A stretch of DNA of 64,000 nt. Origin: Chloroflexi bacterium ADurb.Bin180. Lineage in GTDB: Bacteria > Chloroflexota > Anaerolineae > UBA2200. Position numbers and translations under genes: made by a program. Below, piece by piece: positions 9,981-18,512 of the stretch (within the stretch, counting starts at the first letter, position 1; each line of letters begins with the position of its first letter). The notes under the pieces were generated by a model. It had not been told where the DNA came from, did no database searches, and saw only the letters and a program-made list of their open reading frames with translations. The stretch spans positions 34,227 to 98,226 of the forward strand of contig MWCV01000006.1 in the NCBI GenBank assembly GCA_002070215.1, written 5' to 3'.

Positions 9981-11009
9981 ATGAAAGCGGTAAGGTTGGT
10001 CAAGGTTGGAGCCCCGCTTGAGCTCCAGGAAATCCCGCTCCCTGAGGTCGGCGACAATGACGTGCTCGTTCAGGTCGCCGCAGCAGGAATCTGCCACTCG
10101 GACGTCCACTATCGCGCCGGGGTGTCGCCCACCAGGCCGCTGCCGGTTACACTGGGGCACGAGGTAGCCGGCACCGTCGCAAGCATCGGGGCCAAAGTAA
10201 GTGGCCTCCGACCCGGTGACCGGGTCTGCCTGCACTATCTAGCCACCTGCGGCAAGTGCCAGTACTGCAAGGCCGGTCACGAGCAATTCTGCGTCAGCGG
10301 ACAGATGATTGGCAAACACCGCGACGGCGGGTACGCTGAGTATATCTGCGTGCCGGCCGAGAGCGCGCTGCCCCTCCCTGACAGCGTCTCCTTTGCACAC
10401 GGCGCGGTGATGATGTGCTCTTCGGCCACGGCACTACATGCACTGCGCAAGGGGCGCCTCGTTGCTGGCGAGTCCGTTGCCGTGTTCGGCGCTGGCGGGC
10501 TGGGCATCTCGGCGGTGCAACTGGCCAGGCTCCTCGGGGCTCTGGATGTCTTTGCCGTGGACATCAAGCCCGCCAAGCTCGAGCTGGCGGCCCAATACGG
10601 GGCAATTCCTGTGAACGCCAGCCAGTCCGATCCGGTGGAGCAGATACGTCGGGATACGGGAGGCAGAGGAGTGGATGTGGCAGTGGAGCTGATTGGACTG
10701 CCCCAGACCATGCAGCAGTCGGTGCGGTCACTGGCGGTCCTGGGCCGCGCCGTGTGGGTAGGCATCACCTCGCGGCCAGTTTCGCTCAACCCCTACAGCG
10801 ACGTGCTGGGGCCAGAGGCAGAGATCATCGGCTCAGACGACCACCTGGTGGGCGAGCTGCGGCTGCTCATCGAATACGCGCGTCGTGGACAACTTGATCT
10901 CTCCAACGTGGTCACCGGCAGCGTAGCGCTCAATGCCAATGCCATCAACAACGTCATGGACAAACTGGAGCGCTTTGAGGGTGAGGTGCGTACCGTCATC
11001 ACCCCCTGA
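9981..11009 (+). CDS. Zinc-dependent alcohol dehydrogenase (MDR superfamily)
   Basis: A 342-residue medium-chain dehydrogenase. Likely catalytic zinc ligands are C38 (GICHSD), H60-E61 (GHEV) and C146. A structural zinc site is formed by C90, C93, C96 and C104. The dinucleotide-binding turn GAGGLG is at 170-175, and the sequence VAVDIKP-like after it ends in Asp, suggesting NAD(H). It would oxidise an alcohol or reduce an aldehyde in the cytoplasm; the substrate is unknown. The ATG at 9981 follows GAGAGGCGG and lies 13 bases after sbcC, so read-through from sbcC is likely. Confidence 0.9.
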   Translation: MKAVRLVKVGAPLELQEIPLPEVGDNDVLVQVAAAGICHSDVHYRAGVSPTRPLPVTLGHEVAGTVASIGAKVSGLRPGDRVCLHYLATCGKCQYCKAGHEQFCVSGQMIGKHRDGGYAEYICVPAESALPLPDSVSFAHGAVMMCSSATALHALRKGRLVAGESVAVFGAGGLGISAVQLARLLGALDVFAVDIKPAKLELAAQYGAIPVNASQSDPVEQIRRDTGGRGVDVAVELIGLPQTMQQSVRSLAVLGRAVWVGITSRPVSLNPYSDVLGPEAEIIGSDDHLVGELRLLIEYARRGQLDLSNVVTGSVALNANAINNVMDKLERFEGEVRTVITP

Positions 11010-11038
11010 GTGAGACAGCCCGTGGAGACGTTGCTGGT

Positions 11039-12139
11039 TCAGGTGGTCCTGTGCTCGAGCGGGCACTTGCAGCTAATGCCTACCCCTTCTGCCTCGGCCC
11101 AGCAGCGGCCACCGGAGATGCAGGACGAACGCGTCTGCTGGCCTGTGCGCAGCCGCTGAGGCAGGTCAGGCTCACAAATCAATGGCCGGCTCATCGAAAT
11201 CAGGTCGGCATCACCACTGGCCAGCACGTCTTCCATCACCGCCCGTGACCTCATCCCGCCCACGAGCAGAATTGGCAGGCGCGTCCTTTGTCGGGCCTGG
11301 CGAGACCAGTCTCGGAAGTAAGCTTCGTCTCCTTCCCGGCGAATCCCGGGCCAGATGGAGGCACTCTTCTTGCCGCCGATGCCGGCGCTGATCTCGACCG
11401 CGTCAAGGCCCATTTCCTCCAGTGCCGCGACCACTTGCAGCCCCTCGGCCAGGGCAAGCCCGCCTTCAATTCTGTCGGCCAGACCCAGCTTGGTGATCAC
11501 CGGATAGTCGGGGCCAACCTGGTCTCTCACTCTGGAGCAGATTCGGCGCAGGAGCAGCATTCGCCCCTCGATGTCGCCGCCCCACCGGTCGGTGCGACGA
11601 TTCACCGCCGGTGAAAGGAACTGGCTGACCAAATAGCCGTGTGCGGCGTGAATCTGCACCCCATCGAGCCCTGCCCGCTGCGCGCGCCGTGCCGCGGCCG
11701 CGTAGGCCTCGATCACTTCGTCAATCTCTGCGTCGGTCATCGCCCGGGCCGGTCGTTTGAGCCACTCGGCCTCGAAAGATGAGGGGGCCATCGGGTCGTG
11801 CACCGAGTCGGCAGAGGCGTCCATTCCTCCGTGGTTGATCTGCGCAATCACCAGACCGCCCAGAGCGTGTACACCGTCCGCCAGCGTCCGCAGGTCGGGA
11901 ATGAGCTCATCGGTGTAGATGCCGGTCATCTCATTGTGGCATTTGCCGGCCGGGTGAACGTACATATGCCCGGTGATAATCAGTCCCACTCCGCCGCGCA
12001 CTAGGTCGGCATAGAGCCGGCCAAGCTGTTCCCGTGGCCGGCCCGCCTCATCAGCCATGTGTTCGGCGGTCGCCGAGCGGACCAGGCGATTCGGAAGGGC
12101 TAGTGAGCCAATTGTGCAATTGGTGAACAGACGGTCCAT
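11039..12139 (-). CDS. NADH:flavin oxidoreductase, old yellow enzyme family
   Basis: A 366-residue FMN-binding TIM barrel. Family hallmarks are LPNRLVRSATAEHM at the N-terminus, IHAAHGYLVSQFLSP with NRRTDRWGG, and the phosphate-binding LLVGGMRS. It ends in a short cysteine-containing tail (SCISGGRCW and SCKC) but lacks the large C-terminal domain of dienoyl-CoA reductases. Such enzymes reduce activated C=C bonds. The ATG at 12139 is chosen over upstream starts because AAGGAGA precedes it and because the upstream part of the frame runs through the cytochrome terminator. It is convergent with the alcohol dehydrogenase. Confidence 0.9.
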   Translation of the reverse strand: MDRLFTNCTIGSLALPNRLVRSATAEHMADEAGRPREQLGRLYADLVRGGVGLIITGHMYVHPAGKCHNEMTGIYTDELIPDLRTLADGVHALGGLVIAQINHGGMDASADSVHDPMAPSSFEAEWLKRPARAMTDAEIDEVIEAYAAAARRAQRAGLDGVQIHAAHGYLVSQFLSPAVNRRTDRWGGDIEGRMLLLRRICSRVRDQVGPDYPVITKLGLADRIEGGLALAEGLQVVAALEEMGLDAVEISAGIGGKKSASIWPGIRREGDEAYFRDWSRQARQRTRLPILLVGGMRSRAVMEDVLASGDADLISMSRPLICEPDLPQRLRTGQQTRSSCISGGRCWAEAEGVGISCKCPLEHRTT

Positions 12140-12187
12140 CAGTCTCCTTTCCATTCTGCTGCTGAGCTCCGCTCCACCAGGATACAG

Positions 12188-12225
12188 AAAAAAACCGTGG
12201 AGGCAAAGCATTTGTGCCTCCACGG
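12188..12225 (-). terminator. Intrinsic terminator of the cytochrome gene
   Basis: On the minus strand an 11-bp GC-rich stem (12225-12215 with 12205-12195) around a 9-nt loop is followed by seven U residues (12194-12188). Confidence 0.9.
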
Positions 12226-12244
12226 CTTTCTGGCCATGGGAAGA

Positions 12245-13354
12245 CTACTGCGGCCGCAGCAGGCCCGACATATCGACCGTGACGGCCTGACCCAGGTCAC
12301 TCAGCGTGTCATAGGTGACCTGCATCAGATATTTGGCGTTGTGTACAAAGCCGCCCGGATCCTTGTGGGCAAACTGATAGTTGTAGGTGGCGCGCAGCAA
12401 CCGCGGGCTCCACAGGGTGTACTGGTTGGGAAAGATGGACTCGGAACCATCGGCAATTCCATTATTGTTGGTATCGATGAACCAGTAAGGGTATGCCGCT
12501 TCGTTGTAGGCAATTGGCGTGCCCAGCTTTTCTGCTGCATAGAGCTGAATCGCCCGCAGCAATCGTTCACCATAAGCGTCCAGCTCGTACGCGATGCCTT
12601 CAGTCAGGTTGCCGTCGCCGTCATAGTCCACCTTGCTCTGGCGCACATCGCGCAAGTCACGGACCGTCACCACATTGGAGTGGCACGGGCTGCACGTCTT
12701 GGGGTCAATCTCGAGGCTGTGTGGGTCGTGGCATTGATTGCAGGTGCGCATGGTCGTGGTGTGTTCAAAGCGCCCCACGTAGGTCTGCCCATCATACTGA
12801 TATGCGCCCTGAACCAGGCCTCCGGCCTGCGTGGCTGCCGCCGGGAAGTAGTGCGGATTAATAAAGCTCTGCTTCTCAAGCGGCACATCCAATGGCTTGC
12901 CAGCGATAACCTTGTCAACGCTGACCGTAGACTCGAGTCCATGGTGACAGGTCACACATGCCGCTTCAGGACCCAGGTTGCTGAGCTTGACGCCCGAGGG
13001 GAACTCAACCGTCTTGTAGGAAGGCGCTGCCGGGTTGTGGCAAGTATTGCAGTAGAGGACGCTGCCGGTTTTGGCCTCCTGGTCGATCTTGCCCACGGTG
13101 CTGCCGTCCACTCCAAGGTAATCCATGAACCCATAATAGCTGTGGCACGTGGCACACTCAACGGGCACCGCCGGAGGATCTGTATCATCCCAATAGGTAA
13201 AGGGCAGCGATTTGGCATCGGCATGTCCCGAAGCGAACCAGTCGTCGGTGATCTGGGCCACACTGGGCCTGGCGGCCTGCGCTCGCAGAGCAAAGACCAC
13301 CAGCAAGAGCAAAAAGGTCAACGTCATGGCGATCAGAACGTTTTTTGATGTCAT
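12245..13354 (-). CDS. Secreted or membrane-anchored five-haem c-type cytochrome
   Basis: The 369-residue protein has an N-terminal hydrophobic segment (about residues 6-24) and five CXXCH haem-binding motifs at residues 67, 102, 133, 205 and 221. Extra histidines (for example H44, H138, H212) could serve as sixth ligands. The C-terminal part lacks haem motifs but contains two Asp/Asn-rich stretches resembling calcium loops: DYDGDGNLTEG near 243 and DTNNNGIADG near 300. It would carry electrons outside the membrane. It is divergent from a flavocytochrome gene, which suggests a shared electron-transfer role. The ATG at 13354 is chosen because it directly precedes the signal-like segment. Confidence 0.88.
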   Translation of the reverse strand: MTSKNVLIAMTLTFLLLLVVFALRAQAARPSVAQITDDWFASGHADAKSLPFTYWDDTDPPAVPVECATCHSYYGFMDYLGVDGSTVGKIDQEAKTGSVLYCNTCHNPAAPSYKTVEFPSGVKLSNLGPEAACVTCHHGLESTVSVDKVIAGKPLDVPLEKQSFINPHYFPAAATQAGGLVQGAYQYDGQTYVGRFEHTTTMRTCNQCHDPHSLEIDPKTCSPCHSNVVTVRDLRDVRQSKVDYDGDGNLTEGIAYELDAYGERLLRAIQLYAAEKLGTPIAYNEAAYPYWFIDTNNNGIADGSESIFPNQYTLWSPRLLRATYNYQFAHKDPGGFVHNAKYLMQVTYDTLSDLGQAVTVDMSGLLRPQ

Positions 13355-13452
13355 CGTCCGAACACCCCCGGTTTGCTGTAATAGGCCTGCCGCTTGCTCT
13401 GGCCGCGGCCCCGCCGGCCCAGTGTACTCAACTTCCCCATTCTGGACAAATC

Positions 13453-13480
13453 GCACTATTCAGACCTTTTGTGGTGTCAA
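13453..13480 (-). promoter_or_regulatory. Possible promoter of the cytochrome gene
   Basis: A consensus TTGACA (13475-13480, minus strand) lies 16 bp from a poor -10, TAGTGC (13453-13458). The -35 is good but the -10 is weak, so this is tentative. Confidence 0.3.
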
Positions 13481-13493
13481 TTCTCATTCCAGT

Positions 13494-13522
13494 TTGACCC
13501 TCCAGCGGCATTGCAGTAGACT
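13494..13522 (+). promoter_or_regulatory. Promoter of the flavocytochrome gene
   Basis: TTGACC (13494-13499), a 17-bp spacer and TAGACT (13517-13522), followed by ATGGAGG before the ATG at 13561. Confidence 0.55.
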
Positions 13523-13560
13523 AATCGTATCCAAGTTCTCCCGATGGAGGTGCGTTCGAG

Positions 13561-14877
13561 ATGAAGTCGTCAGCCAAAGCTGCGCTATGGATAGCCTTCT
13601 ATCTTTTCATGATCTTTTCACCGCTTATCATCATTCTGGTCGCGCCCAGGCCCGCCGGACGCGAGTTCTGGCGCGAGTTTGCTGTGGGACTGGGGTTCAT
13701 CGGACTCTCGCTGATGGGTCTTCAGTTTGTTCCCACGGCGCGTCTCCCGTTTCTCTGCTGCGTGTTCCCGATGGACACGGTCTATTTCCTGCACCACGCC
13801 ACGTCGGTGGCTTCACTGGCTTTTGTACTGGCTCATCCGCTCATTCTTCTGTTCGACAACCCGAACATTGCGCAGTTCTTTAACCCAGCGGTCACTCCCT
13901 GGAGAGTGTTGTCCGGCGTCATTGCGGCGGCACTTGCCTTCCTTCTCGTTGCCAGCTCAGTGTATCGCAAGAGCTTGAACTTTATCTACGAGCCCTGGCG
14001 GATGACACATGGCATCCTGTCGGTTATTGTCCTTGTGCTTTCACTCATCCACATCTTCCAGGTGAACCACTACACGGCCATGCCGCTGCAGCGGGCCCTG
14101 TGGATTGTCCTGCCAGTTCTCTGGTTGGCGATGATTGTCTACGCTCGTGGCATCAAACCGGCAATGATGCTCAAAAAGCCCTACGAGCTGAAAGAAGTGC
14201 GAGAAGAGCACGGCGGCTCCTGGACCCTGGCTGTTGCTCCTGTCGGTCACCCTGGCCTGACCTTCAAACCCGGACAGTTTGCCTGGCTCGCTGTCCAGAG
14301 ATCGCCCTTTGACATTCGACAGCACCCCTTCTCATTCTCTTCCAGTGCCGAGCGCAAAGGATGGCTCGAGTTCACCATCAAGGATCTCGGGGACTTTACG
14401 CATACGGTCAAGGATATTCCAGCCGGAGCCAGATTGTACGTTGACGGCCCTTACGGAATGTTCGGCCCGGATTTCCACCCGGCACCCGGCTATGTTCTGC
14501 TGGCCGGCGGTGTGGGTGCCACCCCCATCATGAGTATGCTTCGCACCCTGGCCGACCGCGGCGACCAGACGCCATTGATCTTCTTTTACGGCAGTCCATC
14601 CTGGGATGAGATAATCTACCGCGAAGAGTTGGAGCAGTTGAAGAAGAGACTGAACCTCAAGCTGGTGCACGTCCTGGAGCATCCTCACAAGGACTGGACT
14701 GGTGAAAAGGGCTACATCTCTGCTGCGCTGCTCGAGTACTATCTGCCTGAGGACAGGGCCAGGTGGCAGTACTTTATGTGCGGGCCTTTGCCAATGATCC
14801 AGAACGTCGAGCCGGCCCTTATCAAGGTCGGCGTGCCCCCCAGCCACGTGCACTCAGAACGCTACGAGATGGCCTAG
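13561..14877 (+). CDS. Ferric-reductase-like transmembrane flavocytochrome (FRD/FNR fusion)
   Basis: A 438-residue protein with about six transmembrane helices in the first 195 residues. Membrane-embedded histidines (H78/H79, H92, H150, H164) could bind b-type haems, as in ferric reductase and NADPH oxidase families. The cytoplasmic half carries the flavin motif HPFSFSS at 255-261, the nucleotide-binding GGVGATPIMSML near 316 and CGPLPMIQ near 404. It should pass electrons from NAD(P)H through FAD and haem across the membrane. Divergent pairing with a five-haem cytochrome suggests delivery to the outside. A 30-residue membrane peptide follows. Confidence 0.85.
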   Translation: MKSSAKAALWIAFYLFMIFSPLIIILVAPRPAGREFWREFAVGLGFIGLSLMGLQFVPTARLPFLCCVFPMDTVYFLHHATSVASLAFVLAHPLILLFDNPNIAQFFNPAVTPWRVLSGVIAAALAFLLVASSVYRKSLNFIYEPWRMTHGILSVIVLVLSLIHIFQVNHYTAMPLQRALWIVLPVLWLAMIVYARGIKPAMMLKKPYELKEVREEHGGSWTLAVAPVGHPGLTFKPGQFAWLAVQRSPFDIRQHPFSFSSSAERKGWLEFTIKDLGDFTHTVKDIPAGARLYVDGPYGMFGPDFHPAPGYVLLAGGVGATPIMSMLRTLADRGDQTPLIFFYGSPSWDEIIYREELEQLKKRLNLKLVHVLEHPHKDWTGEKGYISAALLEYYLPEDRARWQYFMCGPLPMIQNVEPALIKVGVPPSHVHSERYEMA

Positions 14878-14899
14878 GCCATCCAGAGGGAAAAAGACC

Positions 14900-14992
14900 A
14901 TGATGAGGGATTATGCCATCCGCTTGCTCGCAGGCATCATCGCGCTGGGTATCCTTCTCTCCGCACTGGTTGCCTGGCGGCAAGCTTTCTAG
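14900..14992 (+). CDS. Small single-pass membrane peptide (30 aa)
   Basis: A short frame starts at ATG 14900, or the adjacent ATG at 14903, and ends at TAG 14990-14992. It encodes a charged N-terminus (MMRDYAIR), one hydrophobic helix of about 20 residues and a WRQAF end. AGAGGG lies about ten bases upstream, and the frame begins 22 bases after the flavocytochrome stop. Size, topology and position suggest a small accessory subunit of the flavocytochrome, as with small subunits of other membrane redox complexes. That role is inference. Confidence 0.5.
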   Translation: MMRDYAIRLLAGIIALGILLSALVAWRQAF

Positions 14993-15003
14993 CAGCAAAG
15001 AAC

Positions 15004-15039
15004 GCGGCTGCGAGCCAGCTAACGTTGGCTCGCAGCCGC
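15004..15039. terminator. Perfect 14-bp hairpin between convergent operons
   Basis: Bases 15004-15017 pair with 15026-15039 around an 8-nt loop, between the small membrane peptide and the histidine kinase. No T run is present on either side, so strength is uncertain. Confidence 0.65.
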
Positions 15040-15072
15040 ACTCGTATCCGTCCCCAACAGGCTAAGCTACTC

Positions 15073-16479
15073 CTAGCCCTCTGGTACCCTCGGCAGAGTG
15101 AAGTGAAACCGTGACCCCTCGCCGACGGTGCTTTCGGCCCAGATCTTGCCTCCCTGCGCTCTGAGCAGACTCTGGGCAATGGACAGTCCCAACCCCGTTC
15201 CGCCTGCCCCTTGCTCATTCCAGGCTCGCGCTCGGTCCGCTTTCCAGAAGCGATCAAAGACGTGCGCCAGCTCCTCAGGGGCGATGCCTTTGCCCGTATC
15301 AGCAACGGTCACCTGAATAGCGCCGTCGCCGGCGACGGCCGCCACATCAATCCGTCCGCCCTCCGACGTGAAACGAAAGGCATTGGCCAGCAGGTTGTGC
15401 AACACCTGACCTACGCGATCGGAATCGGCCATCACGCGCGGCAGGTTGTCCGGCACGTTGACCGTCAGTGTGAGTCTCTCCGCCTCGGCTACCGCGGCAA
15501 GTTGGTCGCAGGTGGTGTGTATCAGGGCCCCGAGGTCCACTGGCTGCAGGTTCAATTGCAGCTTGCCCGCATCAGCCAGGGCCAACTGGCGCAGGTCTTC
15601 GACCAATCGGCTGACCAGACGGGTTTCGTCGTACAGGCGGCAGATCTCGCCCTTGTCCAGCGGGTACACATCATCCAGAATGGCCTGGAGATTGCCCTGC
15701 ACGACGCTTAGCGGCGTTCGCAGTTCGTGAGCCACGTCGGCCATCAGGTTGCGGCGCAGCCGTTCTCCTTCGTCCAGCGCTGCCGTCATCTCGTTAAAGG
15801 CCTGACCGACCTCGGCCATCTCCCGGCTGCCGCCAACCTCGACGCGGCTGCCAAAGTCCCGCCTGGCAACAGCGCGGGCGGCCAGTGCCAGCCGTTGCAG
15901 CGGCGCCGACAGCGTTCGGCTAACCGCCACGCCGAGCAGCGTTCCGAGAAGGCCAGCGATGACCGCACCCGCCAGGAGCATTTCGCGCACCCGCTCAAAA
16001 AAGCGCCGCTCGAGTGGCCCAATCAGATCCTGGCGCACAGGCACGGCAACGACGAGCTTGCCCACCGCAACCCCATTGATTTGGATGGTCACCGCCGCCG
16101 CTGCTTCGTCCTTCGTCAGCCTGCGGCCTGTGCGTTGCTGAACCCGGTCGTATAGCACCACGCTCTTGCTGTCGGCGAGCACCACCTGCGGTCTGGCGTC
16201 TTCGCCACCACCAAAAAAGCCGGGCCGGTTGGTCATCATCGACATGGGCGAAGCCACCGCGCGGTCGAGCACTGCGGATACCCCGTCCCAGCTTCCCGTG
16301 GTGACATAGTAGGAGCCAAGCATCTCCACCAGCGGCTGGTAACGCGAGGGCTCGCTGTACGACAGGTAAAGACGGAATGCTTCGCTCGCCCGCAGGTTGA
16401 TGAGCACAGCAACGATGCCCAGAGTCACTACAGTGACCAGAGTGAAAGCCAGCGTGAGGCGGACCCAGAGCCGGTTCAT
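15073..16479 (-). CDS. Membrane sensor histidine kinase (HAMP, HisKA, HATPase)
   Basis: A 468-residue kinase with transmembrane helices at about 8-28 and 168-188 enclosing an extracytoplasmic sensor of about 140 residues. A HAMP linker, the phospho-acceptor H251 in DVAHELRTPLS, and a C-terminal ATPase domain with N, G1 (ADTGKGIA) and G2 (GTGLGLS) boxes follow. Its ATG overlaps the TGA of the response regulator gene by four bases (ATGA), so the two are translationally coupled and form a two-component pair. The sensed signal is unknown; the neighbouring exporter operon, whose end lies just upstream of the pair, is a possible target. Confidence 0.93.
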   Translation of the reverse strand: MNRLWVRLTLAFTLVTVVTLGIVAVLINLRASEAFRLYLSYSEPSRYQPLVEMLGSYYVTTGSWDGVSAVLDRAVASPMSMMTNRPGFFGGGEDARPQVVLADSKSVVLYDRVQQRTGRRLTKDEAAAAVTIQINGVAVGKLVVAVPVRQDLIGPLERRFFERVREMLLAGAVIAGLLGTLLGVAVSRTLSAPLQRLALAARAVARRDFGSRVEVGGSREMAEVGQAFNEMTAALDEGERLRRNLMADVAHELRTPLSVVQGNLQAILDDVYPLDKGEICRLYDETRLVSRLVEDLRQLALADAGKLQLNLQPVDLGALIHTTCDQLAAVAEAERLTLTVNVPDNLPRVMADSDRVGQVLHNLLANAFRFTSEGGRIDVAAVAGDGAIQVTVADTGKGIAPEELAHVFDRFWKADRARAWNEQGAGGTGLGLSIAQSLLRAQGGKIWAESTVGEGSRFHFTLPRVPEG

Positions 16480-17207
16480 GCTCGGACCTTTGCCTCGTCT
16501 GGTTCGGCGCGCATACGATAGCCGACACCAAACACGGTCTCGATTAATTGTGCCCCGTAGCCTGCTCCACCTGGTTCATCCAGCTTGCGGCGCAAGTTCT
16601 TCACGTGGCTGTCCATGGTCCGGTCGAGGCCCTCGTAGCCATAGCCCAGCCCCTTCTCGATGAGTTCCATGCGTGTCAGGGCGCGACCGACCTGCCCGGC
16701 CAGCGCCTCTAGAATGTTGAACTCGGTCGGAGTAAGGTGCACCACCTGGCCTGCCACCCGGACCTCGTGCCCGTCCACATCGATGCGCAGGTGCCCCACC
16801 TCGATTACCTTGGGCATGACCGGTTCGCCGCGAGAACGTCGCAGCACGGCCCGCACCCGAGCCAGTACCTCGCGCGGATTAAAGGGCTTGACCACATAAT
16901 CGTCCGCACCGATTTCCAGCCCGACAATCTTATCCTGGTCCTCAACCCTCGCCGTGAGCATAATGACCGGTATCTGTGCCAGACCCGGGTCGGCGCGCAT
17001 AATGCGGGTCACTTCCCAGCCGTCGCGGCCTGGCATCATCAGGTCCAACAGAACCAGGTCCGGTCGTTCGGCGCGCACCAGTTGCAGCGCACGTGTGCCA
17101 TCTTCGGCCGTGAGCACTCGATAGCCATCCTTCTCCAAATAGGCGCGCAGGAGACGCACGATCTCCCGGTCATCGTCCACTACGAGGATTCTGTACGCCA
17201 CAATCAC
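16476..17207 (-). CDS. OmpR/PhoB-family response regulator
   Basis: A 243-residue regulator with receiver-domain acidic residues D11-D13, phospho-acceptor D55 in LLDLMMPG, and the conserved lysine in YVVKPFNP, followed by a winged-helix DNA-binding domain (LTPTEFNILEAL and a VDSHVKNLR-like recognition region). The start is GTG at 17207, preceded by AGGGG; a second GTG two codons later is possible. It forms an operon with the downstream kinase. Confidence 0.93.
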   Translation of the reverse strand: MIVAYRILVVDDDREIVRLLRAYLEKDGYRVLTAEDGTRALQLVRAERPDLVLLDLMMPGRDGWEVTRIMRADPGLAQIPVIMLTARVEDQDKIVGLEIGADDYVVKPFNPREVLARVRAVLRRSRGEPVMPKVIEVGHLRIDVDGHEVRVAGQVVHLTPTEFNILEALAGQVGRALTRMELIEKGLGYGYEGLDRTMDSHVKNLRRKLDEPGGAGYGAQLIETVFGVGYRMRAEPDEAKVRA

Positions 17208-17241
17208 ACCCCTGATTCGAACGCGCCGCTAACCATACGCA

Positions 17242-17250
17242 ATTATAGCA
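17242..17250 (-). promoter_or_regulatory. Extended -10 promoter of the two-component operon
   Basis: On the minus strand the sequence TGCTATAAT (17250-17242) is a perfect TATAAT with the TGn extension. No good -35 lies upstream, as expected for an extended -10 promoter. It separates this operon from the exporter operon ending at 17283. Confidence 0.6.
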
Positions 17251-17282
17251 TAGTGACTTGCGCACCGCAGGCAGCGCATCGA

Positions 17283-18512
17283 CTACTCGCGCCGCAAGGC
17301 GTCAATCGGGTTGAGCGCCGCGGCCCGGCCCGCCGGGTAGATGCCGAAGAAAAGACCCACGGCGATGGACACAGTCAGCGCCATGATCACGCTGGATGAG
17401 GTGACCACCGCCCTGGTAGCACCCAGCAACGGAGTGACCACCTGTGCTCCTGCATAACCCGCCAGGACGCCCATCACCCCTCCGGCCAGGCTCATTACCA
17501 CTGCCTCGACCAGGAACTGGGTCAAGATGTCACTCCTCCTGGCACCGACCGCCTTGCGGATGCCTATCTCGCGGGTTCTCTCCGTTACCGACACCAGCAT
17601 GATGTTCATAATGCCAATTCCGCCGACAATGAGCGAAATCGCGGCAATGCTTCCCAGGAGCATGGTAAAGGTCTGTGATGTCTGCTGCACCATTTGCACG
17701 AGCTGTGTCTGATTCTGCACGCTAAAGCTGCTGGTCTGGCTCGATGTCAGCCCTCGACGCGTCTTCAGGATAGCCGTGAGTTGCGCCTCGGCCAGGTCCA
17801 TCTGCTCCCCCGATACTGCCTGCGCGCTGATAGACGTGATCTGGGAGTTACCAGCCCCTCCAAAGCGCCGCTGCGCGGTGCTGAGCGGGATAAAGACCAT
17901 GTCGTCCTGGTTCTCAAAGCCGCCGGCCGCGCCCTTGCTGACCATCGTACCGATCACCAGATAGTTCTGGCGATTGATCTTGACCGTTTTGCCCAGAGGA
18001 TCGACGGTGGTGCCAAACAGGTCGGTAACAACCGAGGCACCCAGAGCAACCACCCTGGCCTGTGTATTGTTGTCCAGCGCATCAATGAAGCGGCCGCGCT
18101 CGACGTGGTAGTTGCGCACTGTAAGGTACTCGGCGGTCACGCCATAGATACTGGTACGCGTGTTCTTGCTTCGGTAGACAACGGTGCTCTGCGTCGAGTA
18201 CTCGGGGGCAACAGCGGCCACCGCTGACGCTAGGGCCGAAATGGCGTCCACATCGTCGATGGTGAGACTCTGGGCGCTCGAAGAACCCTGAGAGACTCCT
18301 CTGAAAAAGCTCATCCCCGGTGAGACGACCAGAAGATTCGAACCGAGGCTGGTGAACCTCTCGGCGACCTGAGCCTGTGCGCCAGCGCCGGCTGCCACCA
18401 GCGCGATCACCGCGCCCACGCCGATAATGATGCCCAGCATGGTTAGGACCGAGCGCAGTTTGTTCGCCGCCAGGGCCCTCAAGGCAATTTGAAAGCTTTC
18501 AATGACGTTCAT
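17283..18512 (-). CDS. MacB-type ABC exporter permease (FtsX domain)
   Basis: A 409-residue permease with the MacB/FtsX layout: a first transmembrane helix at about 20-45 (LTMLGIIIGVGAVIAL), a large periplasmic-type MacB_PCD domain, then three C-terminal helices between about 280 and 400, including the family phrase ERTREIGIRKAVGARR. With the ATPase at the start of this operon and the two adaptors it should form a mechanotransmitting exporter for peptides, lipids or drugs. Its ATG overlaps the TGA of the upstream adaptor gene by four bases. Confidence 0.9.
   Translation of the reverse strand: MNVIESFQIALRALAANKLRSVLTMLGIIIGVGAVIALVAAGAGAQAQVAERFTSLGSNLLVVSPGMSFFRGVSQGSSSAQSLTIDDVDAISALASAVAAVAPEYSTQSTVVYRSKNTRTSIYGVTAEYLTVRNYHVERGRFIDALDNNTQARVVALGASVVTDLFGTTVDPLGKTVKINRQNYLVIGTMVSKGAAGGFENQDDMVFIPLSTAQRRFGGAGNSQITSISAQAVSGEQMDLAEAQLTAILKTRRGLTSSQTSSFSVQNQTQLVQMVQQTSQTFTMLLGSIAAISLIVGGIGIMNIMLVSVTERTREIGIRKAVGARRSDILTQFLVEAVVMSLAGGVMGVLAGYAGAQVVTPLLGATRAVVTSSSVIMALTVSIAVGLFFGIYPAGRAAALNPIDALRRE

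Noticed and set aside
12197..13348. A 383-codon plus-strand open frame.
   Set aside because: It is the antisense shadow of the five-haem cytochrome gene, whose CXXCH motifs, signal peptide and terminator are unmistakable.
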